Shown here: positions 17,202 to 28,175 of the stretch, in pieces
How the letters are laid out: the number at the start of each line of letters is the position of its first letter
Position numbering within the stretch: position 1 is the stretch's first letter
Assembly: GCF_003144405.1 (NCBI RefSeq)
Contig: NZ_PENW01000010.1
Coordinates: forward strand, 124,001-188,000
Origin: Proteus cibi
GTDB lineage: Bacteria; Pseudomonadota; Gammaproteobacteria; Enterobacterales; Enterobacteriaceae
Length of the DNA: 64,000 bases
Direction of reading: 5' to 3'
The notes under the pieces: model-generated
Database searches by the model: none
Told to the model about the DNA's origin: nothing
The model's input: only the letters and a program-made list of their open reading frames with translations
Program-made: the position numbers and the translations under genes

Positions 17202-17591
17202 TTAGATGCCCAGTTTTTCAAAAATTTTATTTAGTTTTTCTTCAAGAATTGCTGCTGTAAAAGGTTTAACAACATATCCACTTGCACCCGCTTGCGCAGC
17301 TGCAATGATATTTTCTTTTTTAGCTTCAGCGGTTACCATGAGTACTGGTGTTGCTGCAAGTCCCGCGTCACTACGAATATTTTTAAGAAGCTCTAGACCA
17401 TCCATGTTTGGCATGTTCCAGTCTGTAATCACAAAATCAATTGCCGAATTGCGTAATTTAGCTAACGCGTCAGCACCATCTTCTGCTTCTTCTACATTCG
17501 TAAATCCTAATTCCTTTAGCAAATTACGAACTATGCGGCGCATTGTTGAAAAATCATCAACCACTAAAAATTTCAGATCCTTACTTGCCAT
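17202..17591 (-). CDS. cheY: CheY, chemotaxis response regulator
   Basis: 129 aa from the chosen start, the standard single-domain receiver. It has the acidic pair in [12 protein letters not shown], the phospho-acceptor Asp in [11 protein letters not shown], the Thr in [10 protein letters not shown] and the conserved Lys in VVKPF. CheY-P binds FliM to cause clockwise rotation. MASKDLKF aligns with the E. coli start and has AAGGAG six nt upstream, so the in-frame TTG five codons earlier is rejected. It lies between cheB and cheZ. Confidence 0.98.
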   Translation of the reverse strand: MASKDLKFLVVDDFSTMRRIVRNLLKELGFTNVEEAEDGADALAKLRNSAIDFVITDWNMPNMDGLELLKNIRSDAGLAATPVLMVTAEAKKENIIAAAQAGASGYVVKPFTAAILEEKLNKIFEKLGI

Positions 17592-17650
17592 TGAAAACTC
17601 CTTCAAAATATATCGGCAAATTACTGTGTTGCTTTTTAAACTGAACTTAA

Positions 17651-18703
17651 TCAGATACGCAACGATTGTGTGCTGCTGATTTTCATCAGCACAGCTTTAC
17701 TCATTGCGCTTATGCTTTTTACTTCGTCTACTGCGCCTACTTCAACCGCAGCACGAGGCATGCCAAAGACGACACAACTTGCTTCATCTTGTGCAAAGGT
17801 ATAACTACCAGCACGACGCATTTCTAATAAACCCGCTGCACCATCACTGCCCATTCCAGTTAAGATCACACCAATGGCATTACGTCCCGCATATTTTGCG
17901 ACAGACCTAAATAGCACATCGACAGAAGGACGATGACGGTTAACTGCTGGCTCTTTATTAATGTGGATCTGATAGTTAGCACCATTACGACGAAGCTCCA
18001 TGTGATAATCACCTGGCGCAATATAAGCATGCCCAGGCAATACACGTTCGCCGTCTTCTGCTTCTTTTACACTAATTTGGCATAAACGATTTAATCGTTC
18101 TGCAAATGAGTGTGTAAACCCTGCGGGCATATGTTGCGTAATTAATATCGCAGGGCTGGTAATAGGTAATGGTTCTAGAAAATTACGAATAGCCTCTGTG
18201 CCACCAGTTGATGCACCTACTGCAATCAACTTTTCACTCGAAATCATCGGTGTAAATGACAATGATTTAGAAGGTGCGGCTTGTACTTCTCGACGATTAA
18301 TCCGTGCCAGTGCTGCCGCACGAATTTTCTCAGCAATCAGTTCACTATAAGCCATCATACCTTCACGCAAACCAAGCTGTGGTTTAGTCACAAAATCAAC
18401 CGCGCCCAGTTCTAACGCTTTTAACGTCACTTCTGAGCCTTTCGCTGTTAATGATGAGACCATAACGACAGGCATTGGTCTTAATCGCATCAGTTTTTCC
18501 AAGAAATCAATACCATCCATACGTGGCATTTCAACGTCTAACGTTAATACCTGTGGGTTGTACTTTTTTATTAAGTCACGAGCCACTATAGGATCTGGTG
18601 CACAATCAACAACTTCCATATCGCTATGACTGTTGATGATTTCTCGCATGATTTGACGCATTAACGCCGAATCATCAACACAGAGTACCGTTATTTTATT
18701 CAT
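17651..18703 (-). CDS. cheB: CheB, receptor methylesterase/deamidase
   Basis: 350 aa. CheB removes methyl groups from MCPs during adaptation. The N-terminal receiver has [14 protein letters not shown] and the acceptor Asp in [12 protein letters not shown]; the C-terminal esterase has the nucleophile motif [11 protein letters not shown], the HMP in TQHMPAGFT, and GMGSDGAAG containing the catalytic Asp. Its start overlaps the cheR stop by 8 nt, suggesting coupled synthesis of the opposing enzymes. Confidence 0.97.
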   Translation of the reverse strand: MNKITVLCVDDSALMRQIMREIINSHSDMEVVDCAPDPIVARDLIKKYNPQVLTLDVEMPRMDGIDFLEKLMRLRPMPVVMVSSLTAKGSEVTLKALELGAVDFVTKPQLGLREGMMAYSELIAEKIRAAALARINRREVQAAPSKSLSFTPMISSEKLIAVGASTGGTEAIRNFLEPLPITSPAILITQHMPAGFTHSFAERLNRLCQISVKEAEDGERVLPGHAYIAPGDYHMELRRNGANYQIHINKEPAVNRHRPSVDVLFRSVAKYAGRNAIGVILTGMGSDGAAGLLEMRRAGSYTFAQDEASCVVFGMPRAAVEVGAVDEVKSISAMSKAVLMKISSTQSLRI

Positions 18704-19586
18704 AACCTCTCCTTGCTGGTGTCAGCCCGTAAACGGTATGCCCATGCAAGTAGAAATCCTTGCTAAGCTGGCTTACATTCTCAGAATGTCCAACAAACAG
18801 CATTCCGTCTGGCTTAAGTAATGAGGTAAAGCGGTTAAGTAAGGTTTGTTGTGTCGCTTTGTCAAAATAAATCATGACATTACGACAAAAAATCGCATCA
18901 AAACTGCCTTCTAAATCCCATTGCTTGTCGAGTAAATTCAAATACTGAAAAGAGACCATCTCGCTAATTTGCTGTCTAATTTTCACGTATCCTTCAAAAT
19001 CGCCGACACCTTTGAGAAAATATTTTTTCAAATATTCATCATTTAATGTTTTAAGCTCTTCCTGTCGGTAAACACCCTTTCGTGCTTTATCCAACACATT
19101 AGTATCGATATCACTGGCAATAATTTTGGTTTTATAAGGGTTATTCCCAAAAACATCGCGTAAAGTCATCGCAATTGAATAAGGTTCTTCTCCAGTAGAT
19201 GCAGCTGCACACCATACTCGGTAGACGCCTCCTGCTCTTTTTCTGGCATGTTTTGCCAAAATAGGAAAATGATGCGCTTCCCTGAAAAATGCGGTGAGGT
19301 TGGTTGTCAATGCATTAACAAACTCTTGCCATTCAGGGTTGCGTACATCACTTTTAAGAAACGCAAGATAGTCACCAAAGTTATTCATCCGTAATTCACG
19401 TAACCTCCTAGTGAGACGGTTATAAACCATCTCCCTTTTGTTGTTAGTCAGCACAATACCGGCCTTTTGATAAATCAATTGGCATATAGATTGGAACTGA
19501 TCATCGGACAACATGAACCGTTGGGTAAATATATCCAACGGTTGAGCAGCGATATCTGATAAGACTTCAGTAACATTACGTTTCAT
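18696..19586 (-). CDS. cheR: CheR, receptor methyltransferase
   Basis: 296 aa. CheR uses S-adenosylmethionine to methylate MCP glutamates. N-terminal helical domain ([30 protein letters not shown]), then the methyltransferase fold with [17 protein letters not shown] as SAM-binding motif and [13 protein letters not shown]. The beta-subdomain that binds the receptor NWETF tail is present, and a receptor with that tail is encoded two genes upstream. Six nt separate it from the preceding MCP. Confidence 0.97.
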   Translation of the reverse strand: MKRNVTEVLSDIAAQPLDIFTQRFMLSDDQFQSICQLIYQKAGIVLTNNKREMVYNRLTRRLRELRMNNFGDYLAFLKSDVRNPEWQEFVNALTTNLTAFFREAHHFPILAKHARKRAGGVYRVWCAAASTGEEPYSIAMTLRDVFGNNPYKTKIIASDIDTNVLDKARKGVYRQEELKTLNDEYLKKYFLKGVGDFEGYVKIRQQISEMVSFQYLNLLDKQWDLEGSFDAIFCRNVMIYFDKATQQTLLNRFTSLLKPDGMLFVGHSENVSQLSKDFYLHGHTVYGLTPARRGYE

Positions 19587-19592
19587 TGTTTT

Positions 19593-21239
19593 TTAATGGG
19601 TCTTTTTAAAAAATGATTTTTTATCTGCTTTTTTCAACCCATTACCTTCTAGGGATGAAGAATGATTATCCTCATCCGTGTCAGGCAACTCGAATGCCGA
19701 TACAGCATCAACAAGGTTATTAGCCTGATCTTCTAATGCTGCGGCAGCAGATGCTGATTGCTCCACCAAAGCAGCGTTTTGCTGTGTCACCTGATCCATC
19801 TGACTGACTGCATCAGCGACTTGGTGAATACCTCGACTTTGTTCATCAGAAGCTGAGGCGATTTCTGCCATTAACTCAGTGACTTTATTTACCGATGTGA
19901 CGAGTTCCTCCATTGTTTGCCCTGCATTATTAACGAGTTGAGAACCTTGAGAGACACGTAAAACAGACTCATCAATCAACAATTTAATTTCTTTTGCAGC
20001 ATCAGCACTACGTTGAGCAAGGTTACGCACTTCTCCAGCAACAACAGAGAATCCACGTCCTTGTTCACCCGCACGAGCAGCTTCAACCGCCGCGTTAAGT
20101 GCTAATATATTGGTTTGGAACGCAATACCATCAATCACACTGATAATAGCCCCTATCTTTTGAGAACTTTGTGTAATCGCATCCATGGTTTCAACAACAC
20201 TATGCGTGATTTGACCACCACGTATGGCTGTTTCAGAAGCAGATTCTGCGAGTTTGCTCGCTTGTAGGGCGTTATCAGCATTTTGTTTTACCGTTGCTGT
20301 TAACTCTTCCATGCTTGCCGCAGTTTCTTCTAACGAAGCAGCTTGTTGTTCAGTTCTTGAGGATAAGTCCGTATTTCCTTTGGAAATTTCTTGAATACCA
20401 GAATACATAGCATAGCTGTTATCACGAACGATACGAATTGAACGCGCAAGCTCACCACGCATATCTCGTAGTCGTTTAAACACATCCCCTATTTCATCAT
20501 CGGTGAAGACAAGAATTTCACGATTTAATTTACCGGTAGCAACATCATTAAAATAACGGCTTAAACTTGCGAAAGGTTTAATGATATTAAAACTTAGCCA
20601 GCGATGAGCGGCGATTGATACGACAATAACCATCGCTATTGCACCGATAAACATCAAGATAGCAATAGTATAAGAGCGATGTCCTTGCTCTATAGATTCC
20701 GTAATTTCTGTCTGAACATAATTCATATAGGTATTAAATGAATTTTCCATCGCTGTTTGATAACGTTCCGTTGGTTGATCTAAAAAACCTTGGAAGTTAT
20801 CGTTTTTTAACATGCTATGTAATTCCGTTAATGCACCATATAAAACGTGGTAATCGTTCTTTACTGCTTCAACGATTTCTTTTTCTTCTGTTGGGATAGC
20901 CTCTTTGTTTATCTCAGCAAGGAAATTTTGAAAATGAGTATTCGCCGTTTCCAAACGTGAAAGTGCAATTGACTCAATAGATTGAATATAATCCGTTGAT
21001 TGTTCAGTTTTCACTGCAATAGCTACACGATTAATCGCATTACGTGTTTGTATTAAAGATGCCCAACTTAATCCTAATTCATCTCGCTTAGATGTATCTA
21101 TATCTACTCTGGTGATCTGTTCGTTATTCAAATGAACGATCCCTAGCGAAATACCACTAGAAATCATCTGCATAACGCAAAACATCATCAGTAATAAATA
21201 GAGACTGGTGGATATCTTTAATTTGCGAAACCTAAACAT
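19593..21239 (-). CDS. Methyl-accepting chemotaxis protein without NWETF tail
   Basis: 548 aa from the chosen start. Two transmembrane helices flank a periplasmic 4-helix-bundle domain of the Tar/Tsr type (conserved Arg in the ligand region: TRNAINRVAIA); a HAMP domain and a cytoplasmic signalling hairpin ([27 protein letters not shown]) follow. The C-terminus ends KKSFFKKTH, lacking the CheR/CheB-tethering pentapeptide, so it should act as a low-abundance-type receptor relying on the neighbouring one. MFRFRKLK is chosen because GAGGTGAAGG is directly upstream; the longer frame adds 12 residues through that site. Ligand cannot be told. Confidence 0.93.
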   Translation of the reverse strand: MFRFRKLKISTSLYLLLMMFCVMQMISSGISLGIVHLNNEQITRVDIDTSKRDELGLSWASLIQTRNAINRVAIAVKTEQSTDYIQSIESIALSRLETANTHFQNFLAEINKEAIPTEEKEIVEAVKNDYHVLYGALTELHSMLKNDNFQGFLDQPTERYQTAMENSFNTYMNYVQTEITESIEQGHRSYTIAILMFIGAIAMVIVVSIAAHRWLSFNIIKPFASLSRYFNDVATGKLNREILVFTDDEIGDVFKRLRDMRGELARSIRIVRDNSYAMYSGIQEISKGNTDLSSRTEQQAASLEETAASMEELTATVKQNADNALQASKLAESASETAIRGGQITHSVVETMDAITQSSQKIGAIISVIDGIAFQTNILALNAAVEAARAGEQGRGFSVVAGEVRNLAQRSADAAKEIKLLIDESVLRVSQGSQLVNNAGQTMEELVTSVNKVTELMAEIASASDEQSRGIHQVADAVSQMDQVTQQNAALVEQSASAAAALEDQANNLVDAVSAFELPDTDEDNHSSSLEGNGLKKADKKSFFKKTH

Positions 21240-21298
21240 GCCTTCACCTCGTTTAAAGCGGTGGTTAAAAGCCACCGCTTGTCAGCCACTTGTTGTTG

Positions 21299-23005
21299 TT
21301 AGAAAGTTTCCCAGTTAGCGGGATCTTCAACACTGCTGCTCTTTTTCTTTTCTGAGGTTCCTGGTTTTATAAGTGGAGCAGCGGCTTTAACTACAGGGGT
21401 TGCATCCGATTCCTTTCTTTCTAGCGTTTTTTCTTCCTGACCCGGTAATTTGAAGATTGAAACTAAGCGGGTTAATGCAACTGCTTGATCTTCAAGACCA
21501 GCAGCAGCGGCTGCAGATTGTTCTACTAAAGAGGCGTTTTGCTGAGTGACACGATCCATTTCAGAAACAGCAAGACCAACTTGTGAAATACCTCGGCTTT
21601 GCTCATCTGATGCAGATGCGATTTCGCCCATGATGTCAGTAACACGCGTTACTGAATCCACGATACGCGTCATCGTCTCACCCGCACTTTCAACGAGTAC
21701 AGAGCCCGTTTCAGTACGATTTACAGAATCTTCAATCAGTGTTTTTATTTCTTTAGCAGCTTCTGCACTTCTCTGTGCAAGGTTACGAACTTCACCGGCA
21801 ACTACCGCAAATCCGCGACCATGCTCACCGGCTCTCGCTGCTTCAACAGCCGCATTCAGTGCCAAAATATTGGTCTGGAATGCAATGCCATCGATAACGG
21901 CTGTGATATCGGTGATTTTCTGAGAACTTCCGGCTATGTCGTGCATTGTTTGCACCACATTAGCAACAACTTTTCCGCCTTGACGGGCAATATCTGAGGC
22001 GTCATTGGCAAGATTACTGGCTTGGCGAGCATTGTCTGCGTTCTGTTTTACCGTCGCCGTTAACTGTTCCATGCTTGCCGCAGTTTCTTCTAACGAAGCC
22101 ACTTGCTCTTCTGTACGAGCAGATAAATCATTATTACCAGCAGCAATTTCACTTGTACTGTTATAAATGTTTTCCGTACTTTGATAGACACCACGAACAG
22201 TTTGAATAAGTTCTTGTTGCATATGTTTTAAACCATTCGCTAACAAGCTCATTTCATTGCGGCCATTCACTTCGATATTCGGACGTAAATCACCTTCAGA
22301 GAAAGTTTTAATACTTAATAGAAGTGAATTTAATGGTCTAATTAAGGCATTACGTAATGCAAACCAGCATAGAATTAATGCCGAGATAACGATAATGGCT
22401 AACACAACCATAGTAATGACAGTACGTTGGTGAGAGGCTTCTAGTGCCACATTTAACTCTTCGTTAAATTTCTCATTGCGCATGACATAGGAAAGATATT
22501 CTTTATAAAAAGCGTCTTGATAACCCGTCGTTGGTTGCTCAAAAAAGTCTTTTAAGTTTCTATCTTGAAGTAAAATTTCCAGTTGATTTAATGCAGAGAA
22601 ATATTCGATAAAACGCCCTTTTAGGCTACGAACATCATCTTCTGAGTGAACTTGATAAGCGGTAATATTCTTTTCAAATTCTTTAAATTTCTCGTCTGCA
22701 CGCGACATATTTTTACGAGCAAGACCCGTCAGATAGTCAACAGACAGAGAATCATCTACATTCAGATTTTTATCTTGTAATAAATAACTGATTGCAGCGC
22801 GATTAATGTTATTACGAGCTTGTAGTAAATTAGCCCAGCTTTCATCAAGGCGCTCACGTTGATCCTGTATTGTTAGTGTTTTATCCAAGTCATTTCTTGT
22901 CTCAACAATATTTGAGTAAAAAACGCCCCCGGAGATAAATTGCAAAACACCAAACAACAGAAGAATGGATAATAATCCAGTCACTATTTTCATTCGGCTA
23001 AACAT
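21299..23005 (-). CDS. Methyl-accepting chemotaxis protein with NWETF tail (Tsr/Tar type)
   Basis: 568 aa from the chosen ATG. Tar/Tsr-type architecture: TM1, periplasmic four-helix sensor with the Arg-containing [15 protein letters not shown]2, HAMP, adaptation helices, and signalling tip [27 protein letters not shown]. The protein ends NWETF, the docking peptide for CheR and CheB, so this is the high-abundance receptor type. The start at 23005 is decided by the sequence: an in-frame ATG at 23077 would lie upstream of a perfect sigma-28 promoter (23041-23067), and AAGGGAAA precedes the ATG at 23005. First gene of the MCP-MCP-cheRBYZ unit. Confidence 0.94.
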   Translation of the reverse strand: MFSRMKIVTGLLSILLLFGVLQFISGGVFYSNIVETRNDLDKTLTIQDQRERLDESWANLLQARNNINRAAISYLLQDKNLNVDDSLSVDYLTGLARKNMSRADEKFKEFEKNITAYQVHSEDDVRSLKGRFIEYFSALNQLEILLQDRNLKDFFEQPTTGYQDAFYKEYLSYVMRNEKFNEELNVALEASHQRTVITMVVLAIIVISALILCWFALRNALIRPLNSLLLSIKTFSEGDLRPNIEVNGRNEMSLLANGLKHMQQELIQTVRGVYQSTENIYNSTSEIAAGNNDLSARTEEQVASLEETAASMEQLTATVKQNADNARQASNLANDASDIARQGGKVVANVVQTMHDIAGSSQKITDITAVIDGIAFQTNILALNAAVEAARAGEHGRGFAVVAGEVRNLAQRSAEAAKEIKTLIEDSVNRTETGSVLVESAGETMTRIVDSVTRVTDIMGEIASASDEQSRGISQVGLAVSEMDRVTQQNASLVEQSAAAAAGLEDQAVALTRLVSIFKLPGQEEKTLERKESDATPVVKAAAPLIKPGTSEKKKSSSVEDPANWETF

Positions 23006-23040
23006 AGTTTCCCTTTTTATAATAAATGGTAATGAGCAAG

Positions 23041-23067
23041 TTATCGGCAGACTTAAGAGAAACTTTA
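23041..23067 (-). promoter_or_regulatory. Perfect sigma-28 promoter of the MCP-cheRBYZ operon
   Basis: On the minus strand TAAAGTTT (23067-23060), an 11-nt spacer and GCCGATAA (23048-23041) match the FliA consensus exactly. It lies 36 nt upstream of the MCP ATG at 23005. Confidence 0.96.
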
Positions 23068-23335
23068 TAGGTTTCATTTCGTCTTAGTCTCGTTTTTGCC
23101 CCATTAGAAAGCGGTGGTAATACTGTTTTTAATTAAAATTATAAGTATAAAAAACTTTAAAGTTATTTCCGTCAGTAGAAAAATATTACAGCTAGGTGAT
23201 AGCTACTTATAAGTTAATAAATAATAAAAGAGAACTTAACTAAAATTATAAGTTCTTTTTTATCTTTTAATTTTACTTAAAGTTAATTTGATGCTTTAGC
23301 ACTCGCTAATAAAATAAAAAAGATAGAAATAGCTA

Positions 23336-23355
23336 TTCCGGCAAAATTACCGGAA
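23336..23355 (-). terminator. Possible terminator or stem-loop after cheW
   Basis: TTCCGG-N8-CCGGAA lies about 33 nt past the cheW stop in an otherwise featureless AT-rich gap (23089-23387). A T-run is lacking, so termination is uncertain. Confidence 0.35.
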
Positions 23356-23387
23356 CAGTATTTAGATTATTTTTAAAAAATAAAAAC

Positions 23388-23888
23388 TTATTTAGCTTGA
23401 ATTGTTGCGCTATCGACTAATTCCATTTCTTCACTGTTGAGTAATTTTTCAATATCAACAAGAATAAGCATTCTTTCATCTAAAGTACCTAAACCTGTTA
23501 AATACTCAGTAGACATTGTGACTGCAAACTCTGGCGCAGGGCAGATCTGCTCTGGTTTTAGCGTAAGAACATCAGAAACGCCATCAACAACAATTCCTAC
23601 AATTCGATTTAATAAGTTAACCACAATAACAACAGTATTGTCATTATAAGTTACACTTTCTTGTGAAAATTTAATACGCAGATCAACTATCGGAACAATA
23701 ACGCCCCGTAAATTAGTTACACCTTTAATAAAGCTAGGTGAATTAGCAATACGTGTAACTTGATCATATCCGCGAATTTCTTGAACCTTTAAAATATCAA
23801 TTCCATATTCTTCATCGCCCAGCGTAAAAATTAGAAATCCTTGTCCAACAGTTTCACCGGATAATTTCTCGAAATGTTCCGAAGCCAT
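23388..23888 (-). CDS. cheW: CheW, chemotaxis coupling protein
   Basis: 166 aa, standard length. CheW links MCP signalling tips to CheA in the polar arrays. The SH3-like double domain carries [43 protein letters not shown] and the C-terminal [10 protein letters not shown] segment. It follows cheA by 21 nt, as in the mot-che operon of enterics. Confidence 0.97.
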   Translation of the reverse strand: MASEHFEKLSGETVGQGFLIFTLGDEEYGIDILKVQEIRGYDQVTRIANSPSFIKGVTNLRGVIVPIVDLRIKFSQESVTYNDNTVVIVVNLLNRIVGIVVDGVSDVLTLKPEQICPAPEFAVTMSTEYLTGLGTLDERMLILVDIEKLLNSEEMELVDSATIQAK

Positions 23889-23909
23889 AATCTTATTTTA
23901 TCCTCACTA

Positions 23910-26063
23910 TTAAATGACTGCGCCTGCAGTTGTATTCTTTTTCTTATTCGTCATTTGTGTATGACTTAAACGTTGCAATTCTGGTACATCAAGAATTAAA
24001 GCAACACTACCGTCGCCCATAATTGTTGCAGCAGATATACCAGGAACTTTTCGGTAATTGCTTTCTATATTTTTAACAACAACTTGATGCTGACCAACCA
24101 ATTGATCTACCAATAAAGCATAACGACGTCCGGCACTTTGAACAATAACCGCAATTGCTTGGGTAATATCAGTTTGCGCACCTTCAATATTAAAAGTACG
24201 ATGCAATTCAATCAGTGGTAAATATTCTCCTCTGACCTGCAATAATTTCTCATCGCCAGCCAATGGATAAATATCATCTTCTTCCGGCTGTAAAGAACTG
24301 ACTACCGTTCCTAATGGTAAAATAAAGACTTCATCATGCACTTTCACAGACATACCATCTAAGATTGCTAATGTCAGTGGAAGTAAAATACGAATACGTG
24401 TTCCTTTACCCACTTCAAAACTGATTTGAATTTGCCCCCCCATCTCTTGGATATTTCGTTTTACAACATCCATACCCACACCACGGCCAGAAACATCGGT
24501 TACGACTTCCGCAGTAGAGAAACCTGGTGCAAAAATCAGCATAGCAACTTCTTCGTTGCTCATGTTTTCAGAAACGGCAAGCCCAGAGGAAATCGCTTTT
24601 TTCAAAATACGTTCGCGGTTTAATCCAGCACCATCATCAGTCACTTCAATACAAATATTACCGCCTTGATGTTCCGCAGACAGGGTTAATTGCCCCGCTT
24701 CCGGTTTACCTGCTGCAACACGATCGGCTGGCATTTCAATACCATGATCAAGACTGTTACGAACTAAGTGAGTCAAAGGATCGATAATTTTTTCAATTAA
24801 GCTTTTATCCAGTTCTGTTGAGCTACCAATCATATTTAGCTCAACTTTCTTATTCATTTTACCTGCAACATCACGCACAACTCGAGGGAAGCGACTGAAA
24901 ACATATTCCATCGGCATCATACGAATTGACATAACAGATTCTTGTAAATCACGAGAATTACGCTGTAATTGAGCAATACAACTCAGTAAATCACTGTATA
25001 TTGCAGGCTCAAGACTGCCACTGTGCTGTGCCAACATTGACTGTGTGATAACCAGTTCACCCACTAAGTTGATTAATTGGTCAACCTTTTCAACGGCAAC
25101 ACGAATACTGCTTGATTCCGTTTTTGGCGTTGCAGCGGCAACAGGTCTTTTCGCTGGTGCTGCCGATGGCGTCACTTTTTCAGCAACAGGTGGTTGTACC
25201 GGTGCAGGTTGTTCAACGTGGTTTTCAACATGAGCATCATCAATAGATATTGTACTTTCTTCTGTCACTGTGTTGTTTTCTGGTGCCTTTTCTGCAACAG
25301 ACACTTTTTTAAACGAGATCTGTTCAGGTTCAATCACAAAACAAAGTACAGCGCTAATATCTTCTTCTGTTGCCGTAGTTTTCAATATTGCTTCAAGACC
25401 ATGATGTTGTTTTTCAACTTGGCTAACCTCACCAAGATGCTTTAATTCATCAAGCATTAAATCAATATCTGTCTCTTTAAGATCAGACAAAATAATATGA
25501 TGGTAATAGTGCCCATCAGCCGCCATTGTCGATGCGACTTCGACCATGGTTTCTACGGCGTCACTTTGTGCATTTTCAGCGTCAGATGACAAAACAGGAG
25601 TTTCAATCATTGTGGCCTGTGAGTCTGAAGTTTCAGATCCAGCAACAGCCTCAACGTGAGGAGCGGATTGTTCTTCTTTTACATCGAGAGCCAGCTGACG
25701 CAACTTCTCACAAATATAGTTAAATGTTTCCTCATCAGGTTCTTGTGAGTTTTTATGTGCATCCAATTGCTGTTGCATAATATCTTTCGCTTCCAGAAAC
25801 AGGTTAATAATGTCGTCGGTGAGCGCCATCTCATGACGTCTTGCACTGTCGAGCAAGTTTTCAAGCACATGAGTGGTCTGTTGAAGTTTAACGAAGCCAA
25901 ATGTTGCAGCTCCTCCTTTTATGGAGTGCGCACTACGGAAAATCGCATTCATCTGTTCTTGATCTGGATTTGCCGGATCAAGTAACAGTAAATGCTGTTC
26001 CATATCAGCTAACAACTCATCTGCTTCATCAAAAAATGTTTGATAAAACTCAGTAATATCCAT
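23910..26063 (-). CDS. cheA: CheA, chemotaxis histidine kinase
   Basis: 717 aa, slightly longer than E. coli CheA (654), mainly through the linkers. Domains in order: P1 with the phosphorylated His in FRSAHSIKGGAATFGF (residue about 46), P2 CheY/CheB-binding domain around 185-250, a Pro/Ala-rich linker about 285-315, P3 dimerisation, P4 kinase with LTHLVRNSLDHGIE, DDGAGLN and GRGVGMDVVKRNI, and the P5 CheW-like domain to the end. The long P2-P3 linker is rich in Glu/Pro/Val. Cotranscribed with motAB and cheW. Confidence 0.97.
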   Translation of the reverse strand: MDITEFYQTFFDEADELLADMEQHLLLLDPANPDQEQMNAIFRSAHSIKGGAATFGFVKLQQTTHVLENLLDSARRHEMALTDDIINLFLEAKDIMQQQLDAHKNSQEPDEETFNYICEKLRQLALDVKEEQSAPHVEAVAGSETSDSQATMIETPVLSSDAENAQSDAVETMVEVASTMAADGHYYHHIILSDLKETDIDLMLDELKHLGEVSQVEKQHHGLEAILKTTATEEDISAVLCFVIEPEQISFKKVSVAEKAPENNTVTEESTISIDDAHVENHVEQPAPVQPPVAEKVTPSAAPAKRPVAAATPKTESSSIRVAVEKVDQLINLVGELVITQSMLAQHSGSLEPAIYSDLLSCIAQLQRNSRDLQESVMSIRMMPMEYVFSRFPRVVRDVAGKMNKKVELNMIGSSTELDKSLIEKIIDPLTHLVRNSLDHGIEMPADRVAAGKPEAGQLTLSAEHQGGNICIEVTDDGAGLNRERILKKAISSGLAVSENMSNEEVAMLIFAPGFSTAEVVTDVSGRGVGMDVVKRNIQEMGGQIQISFEVGKGTRIRILLPLTLAILDGMSVKVHDEVFILPLGTVVSSLQPEEDDIYPLAGDEKLLQVRGEYLPLIELHRTFNIEGAQTDITQAIAVIVQSAGRRYALLVDQLVGQHQVVVKNIESNYRKVPGISAATIMGDGSVALILDVPELQRLSHTQMTNKKKNTTAGAVI

Positions 26064-26098
26064 CGTTACTCATTCACCTTTACGCGATTACTCACAAA

Positions 26099-27145
26099 TT
26101 AGGGTGCAGTTCCCTGCTTTGTCGTAATATTTGTCGATTGTGATGGCAAACTTTCCCCAGAAACTCCTGTTTCAACATTTTCCTTTTTTGATTCGGGAAG
26201 CTCAGATGCAGAAGACACAGACGAACCCGTCTGTGTGTTTTCTGCTTTTTCTTGTGGGGTTTCTTGCCCTGAAAGTAGAGGTTCAATTTCTGAAGCCTCG
26301 GTTACTGTCGGTGCAACCCGCTCATTTTCTTGTACAATTTTTTGTTCTGCTTGCTTCGTTAAGACCAAAATACTGATCCGTCGGTTAGCAGGTGCAAAAC
26401 CATCCTCTTTAACTAAATGGACTGTTGATGCCATACCCACAACACGCAACACTTTCCATTCACCTAAGCCAGCGCCAATTAACTCTCGACGAGAGGCATT
26501 TGCACGATCTGTCGATAACTCCCAGTTACTATATTTAAAAGCACCACTTGCATAAGGAATGTCATCGGTATGACCCGATAAACTGATTTTGTATGGTGTG
26601 TCATTTAAAATAGGTGCAATTGCCGTCAAAATATCCTTCATATAAGGTTCAACGGTGGCACTACCGACTCTAAACATAGGGCGATTTGCTTTATCGATAA
26701 TTTGAATACGCAAACCTTCATCCATCATGTCGATCAGTAAATGAGGCTTCAGATCTTTTAACCGAGGATCATTTAAAATGACTTGTTCTAAATTATCTTT
26801 TAATCGGCGGAATTGTTGCTTTTCATTGAGCTGTTTATCTTCCTGGCCTTTTGGCAAAACATCACCTTCGTTATAGACAGGATCACGCCCTCCTCCAGGA
26901 ATAGGATTGGTTGCATCCCCACTAAATCGCCCTTTTTCAATAGCGACTTTTAATGGCGTACGAAAATATTCGGCTACACGAGTTAATTCTTGTGGGCTAG
27001 AGATTGAAAGTAACCACATCACCAGAAAGAAAGCCATCATCGCGGTCATAAAGTCAGCATAAGCTATCTTCCATGCACCACCGTGAGCGTTATGTTGCTT
27101 TCTCCCTCGCTTTTTAACTCGAATGATTTGTGAATTACTCTTCAT
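26099..27145 (-). CDS. motB: MotB, stator peptidoglycan anchor
   Basis: 348 aa. One transmembrane helix (about 28-50, [20 protein letters not shown]) holds the conserved proton-carrying Asp in YADFMTAMM. The plug follows, then the OmpA-like peptidoglycan-binding domain (about 150-275, [34 protein letters not shown]). The last ~75 residues are a Ser/Glu/Thr-rich tail beyond the domain. Directly after motA with a 2-nt gap. Confidence 0.97.
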   Translation of the reverse strand: MKSNSQIIRVKKRGRKQHNAHGGAWKIAYADFMTAMMAFFLVMWLLSISSPQELTRVAEYFRTPLKVAIEKGRFSGDATNPIPGGGRDPVYNEGDVLPKGQEDKQLNEKQQFRRLKDNLEQVILNDPRLKDLKPHLLIDMMDEGLRIQIIDKANRPMFRVGSATVEPYMKDILTAIAPILNDTPYKISLSGHTDDIPYASGAFKYSNWELSTDRANASRRELIGAGLGEWKVLRVVGMASTVHLVKEDGFAPANRRISILVLTKQAEQKIVQENERVAPTVTEASEIEPLLSGQETPQEKAENTQTGSSVSSASELPESKKENVETGVSGESLPSQSTNITTKQGTAP

Positions 27146-27147
27146 AA

Positions 27148-28041
27148 TTACTCTTCTTTCATTGCATCAGGATTTGCCTGCATTGGTGTCCGTACCTGAC
27201 GTACATGTTCTTCCAACTCAATAAAAGAAGGTCTGTCTGCCAGAAAGAGGGTTTTACGTCCAAATTCAACAGCTATCTGTGGCGCATATCCATTCATGCT
27301 AGATAACAATGTTGTTTTGATGCACTCCATCATTTTCATTTGCTGACTAGAGCGCTGTCTGAGCCTAGATGCTAATGGTGAAATAAAACCATAAGCTAAT
27401 AAAATACCTAAGAAAGTACCCACCATTGCGTGTCCAATTAATACGCCCATTTCACCGGCAGGTCTATCCGCAGCACCTAACGCATTAACAACACCCATAA
27501 CCGCAGCAACGATACCAAACGCAGGGAGTGAATCCCCCATCGCAGATAAGCCTGTTGCCGGTACTTCGCTCTCTTCCTCAAAAGTTGCAATCTCTTCATC
27601 CATCAGAGATTCAATTTCATAAGGATTCATATTCCCTGTCACCATCAAACGCATATAGTCAGTAATAAAACTGAGCATATAAGCATCTTTCATAATGCGA
27701 GGATATTGGGAAAAAATGTCACTTTGTTGTGGGTTTTCGATATCTCTCTCTAATGCCAACATCCCGTTTTGACGAGCTTTTGACAATAAACGAAACATGA
27801 GTGCCATTAAATCCATGTACATCGCTTTATTGTAATTTGTACTACGAAGTAATTTCGGTAGGATCTTCATTGTCGATACAATTGCTCTACCATTATTACC
27901 TACAATAAAAGCACCGATACCGGCACCAAAGATGATTATAAATTCGGCTGGCTGGTACAATGCGCCTAAACTACCACCGACGAGAAGATATCCCCCGATG
28001 ACGGCGCTCATAACCACGATATATCCTAAGAGTACTAACAC
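27148..28041 (-). CDS. motA: MotA, stator proton-channel protein
   Basis: 297 aa with a GTG start, as in E. coli motA. Four transmembrane helices and a cytoplasmic loop with the motor-interacting charged residues (around [16 protein letters not shown] and [13 protein letters not shown]). The [17 protein letters not shown] and [22 protein letters not shown] segments are the family signatures for helices 3 and 4, including the conserved Pro residues. I see no canonical sigma-28 promoter in the 134 nt between flhC and motA, unlike E. coli; the operon might be read through from flhDC or use a degenerate promoter. Confidence 0.96.
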   Translation of the reverse strand: MLVLLGYIVVMSAVIGGYLLVGGSLGALYQPAEFIIIFGAGIGAFIVGNNGRAIVSTMKILPKLLRSTNYNKAMYMDLMALMFRLLSKARQNGMLALERDIENPQQSDIFSQYPRIMKDAYMLSFITDYMRLMVTGNMNPYEIESLMDEEIATFEEESEVPATGLSAMGDSLPAFGIVAAVMGVVNALGAADRPAGEMGVLIGHAMVGTFLGILLAYGFISPLASRLRQRSSQQMKMMECIKTTLLSSMNGYAPQIAVEFGRKTLFLADRPSFIELEEHVRQVRTPMQANPDAMKEE

Positions 28042-28121
28042 GCGATATCCCTTTAGCTAATTTCGTTATGGAGAGAATGGCGAACATAGCAGCAAGAGAT
28101 AGGAGGGGGAGAGGAAACGGT

Positions 28122-28154
28122 TCAGGTTATAGATAACTCAGCTCTATAACCTGA
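28122..28154. other. Hairpin between flhC and motA
   Basis: TCAGGTTATAG (28122-28132) and CTATAACCTGA (28144-28154) are perfect 11-bp inverted repeats with an 11-nt loop, about 20 nt after the flhC stop. No T-run follows on the minus strand, so it may attenuate or stabilise rather than fully terminate. Confidence 0.5.
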
Positions 28155-28175
28155 TATTTAACTTTCAATCTCGAA

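Noticed and set aside
23006..23077. N-terminal extension of the NWETF-tailed receptor
   Set aside because: The extension runs through a perfect sigma-28 promoter and lacks a ribosome-binding site; the ATG at 23005 is correct.
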